Assembly (NCBI GenBank): GCA_025655635.1
Contig: JAHXIM010000177.1
Coordinates: forward strand, 1-18,651
Reading direction: 5' to 3'
Length of the DNA stretch: 18,651 bases
Source of the DNA: a gamma proteobacterium symbiont of Lucinoma myriamae
GTDB lineage: Bacteria; Pseudomonadota; Gammaproteobacteria; GRL18
Positions 14,705-18,651 of this stretch are shown in pieces; positions within the stretch are counted from its first letter, which is position 1; each line of letters starts with the position of its first letter. Both the position numbers and the translations under genes were made by a program. Under the pieces are notes generated by a model. That model ran no database searches. It saw nothing but the letters and a program-made list of their open reading frames with translations, and was not told the origin of the DNA.

Positions 14705-15328
14705 ATGTTTAAAGGCAAGTTTATTAGCATTGAAGGTTCAGAAGGATCGGGCAAATCAACCAATATTAATTTTATTCAGGATTACCTGAAGCAAAAAAAT
14801 ATCCCGTTTATTTTAACTCGTGAACCTGGTGGTACTCCCATTGCGGAGAAAATTCGTGATTTATTATTAGACAAGGCAAATACCCGTCTATGTGATGATG
14901 CTGAATTATTACTTATGTTTGCTGCCCGAGCTCAACATTTAAATGAATTAATTATACCTGCACTTGAATCAGGAAAATGGGTGATAAGTGATCGATTTAC
15001 TGATGCAAGCTATGCTTATCAGGGAGGAGGGCGTGGCTTGTCATGGCAAAAGATTGCTCAATTAGAAGAATGGGTGCAGGGAGATTTAAGGCCGGATGCT
15101 ACTATACTGCTTGATATTCCTGTCGATAAAGGTATGGAGCGTGTACGCAGACGTGGAGAAACTGACCGCTTTGAGCAGGAACAACTGAGCTTTTTAAATC
15201 GCATCAGAGATACGTATTTAAAGCTGGCTGCAGAAAATCCGGAACGTTTTTATATTATTGATACCCTGCCTGAAATTGAAGAGGTTCACAAGCAACTGCA
15301 TCAGGTAATGGAACAATTATCTGCTTAA
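14705..15328 (+). CDS. tmk: Thymidylate kinase
   Basis: This 207-residue P-loop kinase phosphorylates dTMP to dTDP. It has the Walker A GSEGSGKST (11-19), TREPGGTP (38-45), ISDRFTDASYAYQGGGRG (94-111) and a LID region RRRGETDRFEQE (148-159). Basic residues in the LID rather than in the P-loop point to the E. coli-like (type II) class. Length is normal. It begins 10 bp after mltG and precedes holB by 35 bp, so the run is most likely one transcript. Confidence 0.97.
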   Translation: MFKGKFISIEGSEGSGKSTNINFIQDYLKQKNIPFILTREPGGTPIAEKIRDLLLDKANTRLCDDAELLLMFAARAQHLNELIIPALESGKWVISDRFTDASYAYQGGGRGLSWQKIAQLEEWVQGDLRPDATILLDIPVDKGMERVRRRGETDRFEQEQLSFLNRIRDTYLKLAAENPERFYIIDTLPEIEEVHKQLHQVMEQLSA

Positions 15329-15363
15329 TTCAATACATACTATCAACTTAAAGTTGTCTTATA

Positions 15364-16494
15364 ATGGCTAATAAACAAGTGGAAGATGAAGTGCCACCAT
15401 ACTATCAGCATAATTCCCTGTTTCCATGGCAGTTATCTTTATGGAAGCAGCTTTATAGTAATAATATAGTGGCCGATCATTTTCCCCATGCGCTGTTACT
15501 TTCTGGTGTTGCAGGTATAGGAAAGAAACAGCTGGCTTTTCATTTAGCCAGAGGTTTGTTGTGTCAGTCACCTCAGGAAAATCCACAAACAGGGCAGATT
15601 GAACCTTGTCAGCAACATGATTCCGGGAATGCCTGTCGTTCCTGTCAGCTTTTTAGTGCAGCCACACATCCGGATTTATATCATGTGACTACACCCGTTG
15701 ATAAAAAGATTATTCCTGTTGATGATATTCGAACGCTGATTCAATGGAGTGTGTTAAGTAGCCAGTTAGGAGGTAAAAAAGTTATTATTATTGAGCCTGC
15801 AGAAGCCATGAATCCCAATGCCTCTAATAGCCTGCTAAAAACACTTGAAGAGCCTGTTGCAGATACGATAATAATATTATTAACTAATAAGAAACAAGCT
15901 CTTCTGCCAACTATCAGAAGTCGTTGTCGAACTATTGATATAGCGCTGCCAGATAATCAAAGTACTTTGCTTTGGCTGTCTGAAAAAGGCTTATCTGAAA
16001 AAAAATCAACTGATCCTGAATTAATGTTGTCTCTGTCTTCCGGTGCACCATTGCTTGCTTTTGAATTATCTCAGGGAGCTCAGCTTGAGGTTCGTCATTT
16101 AATAATCAAGCAATTACTATCAGTTATGACTGATTCAATGGATCCCGTAAATGTCGCAGAAACCCTGTTTAAACAAACAAAAATAAAGCCAGCGAAGGGA
16201 AGTCAAAAAAAAACGGATAATAAGAAATTGTTAATAAGTGCATATGACATTATTTATTGGTTTGATTCTCTGCTCTCAGATATAGTAAGGTTAACTCAAA
16301 GGTGTACCCAAGACACAATTACTAATATTGATTATTATGACAGCTTGCAACAATTATCAAATAGATTATACTTAAAGAAAATATTGCAACTAACTGATTC
16401 GATTAATAAAGCCTATTTTGAAGTTCAAGGACAAATCAATGTTAATTTGTTGTTTGAAAAATTATTAATTGATTGGAAAAATTGCCAAAAGTAA
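15364..16494 (+). CDS. holB: DNA polymerase III subunit delta'
   Basis: The 376-residue protein is the delta' subunit of the clamp loader. It starts a AAA+ fold with FPHALLLSGVAGIGKKQLA (P-loop-like 48-55). A zinc module has Cys67, Cys82, Cys91 and Cys94. LLKTLEEP and SRCRTIDIALP are the family's sensor/SRC segments. The P-loop of delta' is generally non-catalytic. A lysine-rich stretch near 272-290 links to the C-terminal collar domain. The neighbours tmk, pilZ and tatD are those seen in Pseudomonas-type genomes. Confidence 0.93.
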   Translation: MANKQVEDEVPPYYQHNSLFPWQLSLWKQLYSNNIVADHFPHALLLSGVAGIGKKQLAFHLARGLLCQSPQENPQTGQIEPCQQHDSGNACRSCQLFSAATHPDLYHVTTPVDKKIIPVDDIRTLIQWSVLSSQLGGKKVIIIEPAEAMNPNASNSLLKTLEEPVADTIIILLTNKKQALLPTIRSRCRTIDIALPDNQSTLLWLSEKGLSEKKSTDPELMLSLSSGAPLLAFELSQGAQLEVRHLIIKQLLSVMTDSMDPVNVAETLFKQTKIKPAKGSQKKTDNKKLLISAYDIIYWFDSLLSDIVRLTQRCTQDTITNIDYYDSLQQLSNRLYLKKILQLTDSINKAYFEVQGQINVNLLFEKLLIDWKNCQK

Positions 16495-16557
16495 ACAGAT
16501 TTTGTTACTATTCATACTTATAAATATATATCATTAAATTAAAGAGTCTTTTGTATT

Positions 16558-16911
16558 ATGATGCGTCCCGGGCAAGCCAGACAGAGTATCTTATCTCTCT
16601 CTATTAAAGACAAAAATGCACTTTATGTGGCCTATATGCCCTTTGTTGTTAATGGAGGCTTATTTATTCCCACTAATAAACAATATAACTTAGGTGATGA
16701 AGTTTTTATGTTACTCACTTTGCTTGATGAGAAAGATAAACTGCCAGTTGCCGTAAAAATAGTCTGGATTACCCCAACAGGCTCACAGGGTAATCGTGCT
16801 GCTGGTGTGGGCGTACAGTTTAGTGATCAGGATAATGGTCAAGCGCAAAAGAAAATTGAGACCTATCTTGCAGGTGCTTTAAAATCCGACCGTCCTACTC
16901 ACACCATGTGA
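16558..16911 (+). CDS. pilZ: Type IV pilus assembly protein PilZ
   Basis: This 117-residue protein corresponds to the founding PilZ of type IV pilus assembly. Near-invariant stretches include ILSLSIKDKNALYVAYMPF, GGLFIPTNKQYNLGDEVFML and the tail ETYLAGALKSDRPTHTM. It lacks the RxxxR and D/NxSxxG motifs used for cyclic di-GMP binding, as expected for this non-canonical subtype, which acts through the FimX and PilB partners. ATG 16558 and ATG 16561 are adjacent candidate starts; the first is given. Its place after holB and before tatD is conserved. Confidence 0.95.
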   Translation: MMRPGQARQSILSLSIKDKNALYVAYMPFVVNGGLFIPTNKQYNLGDEVFMLLTLLDEKDKLPVAVKIVWITPTGSQGNRAAGVGVQFSDQDNGQAQKKIETYLAGALKSDRPTHTM

Positions 16912-16987
16912 TTAACGCGTCATTAACATTCTATTCTATTGATTCTTAGTTACGATTATTCTCAATCTGTAAATTCAAAGTAAACTT

Positions 16988-17809
16988 ATGCCTATAAACT
17001 ATGTCGATTCACATTGTCATCTTGATATGCTTGATCTGTCCGAATTTGATGATCACATGGATAATGTGATTCGTCAGGCAGAACTAAATCAAGTTAGTGA
17101 TATATTGAGTATTGCCGTTGATTTAGAGTCTTTTCCACGGATTTTAGATACGGCCAGAAATTATCCTAATGTCCATGCTTCAGTTGGCTTGCATCCATGT
17201 CATTCGCCAGAAAAGAATATAAGCAATGAGCAGTTAATTGCTTTAGCTGACGATGCCAATGTGATTGCTATTGGTGAAACGGGACTGGACTATTATATGA
17301 ATAATGGCTGTGATCCGCTTGAAGACAATTTTTCCTGGCAGAGAGAACGTTTTAGAGTTCATATCAGAACGGCTATTGAAACATCTAAACCCCTTGTTAT
17401 TCATACCCGTGATGCTCGTGAAGATACTTTGCGTATTCTTAAAGAAGAAAATGCTGAAAAGATTGGCGGTATTATGCATTGTTTTGTTGAAGATATTGCA
17501 ACTGCAGAAAAGGCATTGGCAATGGGCTTTTATATTTCATTTTCAGGCATCGTGACCTTCAAGAATGCAAAATCAATTCAGGAGGTTGCGAAAATGGTTC
17601 CAGAGAATCGCTTGCTAATTGAAACGGATTCCCCTTATCTTGCGCCAGTTCCTATGAGAGGCAAAAAAAATCAACCAGCCTATGTTGCCTATGTTGCTGA
17701 ATTTTTGGCAGAACTGCGTGGTGTTAGTGTTGAACGTATTGCTGATGTAACAAGCGATAACTATTTTAGATTATTTAAACTTAATAATCCGATAATTATT
17801 CCAGGTTAA
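16988..17809 (+). CDS. TatD family metal-dependent DNase (YcfH-like)
   Basis: This 273-residue TIM-barrel hydrolase has the complete TatD metal set: VDSHCHLD (His9, His11), GETGLDYY (Glu97), VIHTRDA (His139), IMHCF (His164) and ETDSPYLAP (Asp214). Its position after holB-pilZ marks it as the YcfH-type paralogue. These enzymes have been described as 3'-5' exonucleases and as D-tyrosyl-tRNA-deacylase-like proteins; the substrate cannot be read here. The last residues NNPIIIPG extend slightly past the usual end, and this tail overlaps the minus-strand gene by 14 bp. No hairpin terminator separates the convergent genes. Confidence 0.92.
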   Translation: MPINYVDSHCHLDMLDLSEFDDHMDNVIRQAELNQVSDILSIAVDLESFPRILDTARNYPNVHASVGLHPCHSPEKNISNEQLIALADDANVIAIGETGLDYYMNNGCDPLEDNFSWQRERFRVHIRTAIETSKPLVIHTRDAREDTLRILKEENAEKIGGIMHCFVEDIATAEKALAMGFYISFSGIVTFKNAKSIQEVAKMVPENRLLIETDSPYLAPVPMRGKKNQPAYVAYVAEFLAELRGVSVERIADVTSDNYFRLFKLNNPIIIPG

Positions 17810-18125
17810 AGCCTTTGGGTGTTTTTCCGGAAACAATATAGGCAAAGGCCAGCACTTCGGCAACGACATGATAAAGTGACTCAGGAATATCTTCATAAAG
17901 TTCTAATTGTGATAAAAGAACGGCCAGTTCAGGATCTTCATGAATGGGAATACCATGTTCCTTTGCCAGTTCGATGATCTGTAGGGCAACATCATTTTGT
18001 CCCGTTGCTGTAATTTTAGGAATGGGTTGTGTTGCGTCCTCGTTATAGTGTAATGCAATAGCCTGTTTAAAAGGCATATTATCCTCAGTGTGAGGAAGCT
18101 TTTTTTTACTCTCTTTTTTATTCAT
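17796..18125 (-). CDS. Stand-alone FlhB C-terminal-domain protein (export-switch family)
   Basis: The 109-residue soluble protein matches the cytoplasmic C-terminal domain of FlhB/YscU proteins: PKITATGQNDVALQIIELAK, then HGIPIHEDPELAVLLSQLE and the ending DIPESLYHVVAEVLAFAYIV. It has no membrane helices, and the FlhB NPTH autocleavage motif is absent; the aligned segment reads QAIALHYN. Such FlhB-like (FlhX-type) proteins often sit beside a fliK-like gene, as here. The ATG at 18125 was chosen because it lies one base after the upstream gene's TAG (TAGGATG), giving coupled translation and a FlhB-like N-terminus. A role in substrate switching is inferred from the family. Confidence 0.8.
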   Translation of the reverse strand: MNKKESKKKLPHTEDNMPFKQAIALHYNEDATQPIPKITATGQNDVALQIIELAKEHGIPIHEDPELAVLLSQLELYEDIPESLYHVVAEVLAFAYIVSGKTPKGFNLE

Positions 18126-18126
18126 C

Positions 18127-18651
18127 CTATACCCGTTCATCAATAATAAACTGACTCTTGCTTTGCTCATTCTCTGCATCTTCAGGGATACCGTGAAAAG
18201 CACTCAGTTGTGATATGCTAAAACCTGCTTCTACTAAGCGTTCACTGAGCAAAGGAAAATAATGTTGCAATAAGCGTTGGCTTGCTTTTTCCTCAGTCCA
18301 GAACTGCATGGCCAGCTCCTGCTTATCTAAAGTAATATAAATACGAATACCACCCAGGGTTTTCAAATGAAACGCCATGTTGACTGTCCAGATTTTATTG
18401 CCTTCGAGTGCTTCTTTTTCCTGTAATTTTTCACGAATTTTTAGTTGCAGTACTTCTAGTTGATCATTGTGGCGAAATGGCACTTCGAAATTAATAAATG
18501 ACTGATCACCACCCTCACGTGTATGTAACTGAGTAATGATAATGCGCGATAAGACACCTTCTAATTGTGTACGCCCGTCATGGGCATAAACTAATGGGGT
18601 GTAAGTCCCCTGTAGGAGGATCACCGCTATGTAAATTGTATCCAACCATTT
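18127..18651 (-). CDS. FliK-like flagellar hook-length control protein, C-terminal part (5' partial)
   Basis: The frame is open through the window edge (Lys-Trp before the first TTG), so the visible 174 or so residues are the C-terminus of a longer protein. The segment IWTVNMAFHL-KTLGGIRIYI, then ELAMQFWTEEKASQRLL, PLLSERLVEAGF, resembles the FliK C-terminal globular domain, which stops hook export by acting on FlhB. The N-terminal ruler region is not visible. It is followed by the FlhB C-terminal-domain gene after a single base. The internal TTG at 18645 is probably not the real start. Confidence 0.65.
   Translation of the reverse strand, partial: KWLDTIYIAVILLQGTYTPLVYAHDGRTQLEGVLSRIIITQLHTREGGDQSFINFEVPFRHNDQLEVLQLKIREKLQEKEALEGNKIWTVNMAFHLKTLGGIRIYITLDKQELAMQFWTEEKASQRLLQHYFPLLSERLVEAGFSISQLSAFHGIPEDAENEQSKSQFIIDERV

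Noticed and set aside
17243..17555. Open frames on both strands inside tatD
   Set aside because: They lie within a clearly conserved TatD coding frame and show no recognisable domain or ribosome-binding site.
18126..18203. Longer start for the FlhB-like protein
   Set aside because: The extra residues lie inside the end of the upstream FliK-like gene, and the ATG at 18125 one base after its stop gives a FlhB-like N-terminus.
1..18651. CRISPR array, tRNA, rRNA, or a new defence or biosynthetic system
   Set aside because: No regularly spaced direct repeats, no RNA gene signatures and no cluster of unrecognised genes were seen; nearly every frame belongs to a known core family.

Overview
The window is a stretch of AT-rich gammaproteobacterial chromosome, most of it core housekeeping DNA. 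The gene order yceD-rpmF-plsX-fabH-fabD-fabG-acpP-fabF-pabB-pabC-mltG-tmk-holB-pilZ-tatD is the classic gammaproteobacterial fatty-acid/folate/replication cluster. The holB-pilZ-tatD end matches the arrangement in Pseudomonas-type genomes. The pilZ product and the flagellar FliK/FlhB-type genes suggest type IV pili and a flagellum. A two-subunit pyruvate carboxylase, an IS5-type remnant and a MITE-like GGCGAATGAATTCGCC repeat fit a free-living or symbiotic sulfur- or methane-oxidizing lineage, but the sequence does not fix order or genus.

Layout. Positions 1-486 are accessory debris: the 3' end of an IS5-family transposase, then the C-terminal end of a small RRM-type RNA-binding protein gene with its own 14-bp terminator hairpin. 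Positions 487-3778 (minus strand) hold pycB and pycA, transcribed from a promoter near 3882-3911. Positions 3779-4048 are a divergent promoter region; the plus-strand promoter (TTGACA-17-TAAAAT) drives yceD-rpmF. A strong intrinsic terminator lies between rpmF and plsX. plsX, fabH, fabD and fabG follow; acpP sits in its own unit with a promoter candidate and terminator hairpins; fabF uses a TTG start. A roughly 100-bp MITE-like inverted repeat separates fabF from pabB. pabB-pabC (8-bp overlap), mltG, tmk, holB, pilZ and tatD complete the plus-strand run. At the right end two minus-strand genes, a FliK C-terminal protein (cut by the window edge) and a stand-alone FlhB C-terminal-domain protein, converge on tatD with a 14-bp overlap.

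Function. PlsX, FabH, FabD, FabG, AcpP and FabF supply the acyl-ACP cycle and the phospholipid precursor. PabB and PabC make p-aminobenzoate for folate, which thymidylate synthesis needs, and Tmk phosphorylates dTMP for DNA synthesis by the holoenzyme whose clamp loader contains HolB. MltG acts on peptidoglycan. PycA/PycB would make oxaloacetate from pyruvate.

I did not find a convincing new multi-gene system. The points most worth a second look are the rpmF-plsX terminator, the 15-bp in-frame minisatellite in pabC, the lysine-to-alanine site in PabB, the MITE, the RRM/IS5 junction and the FliK/FlhB-like gene pair.
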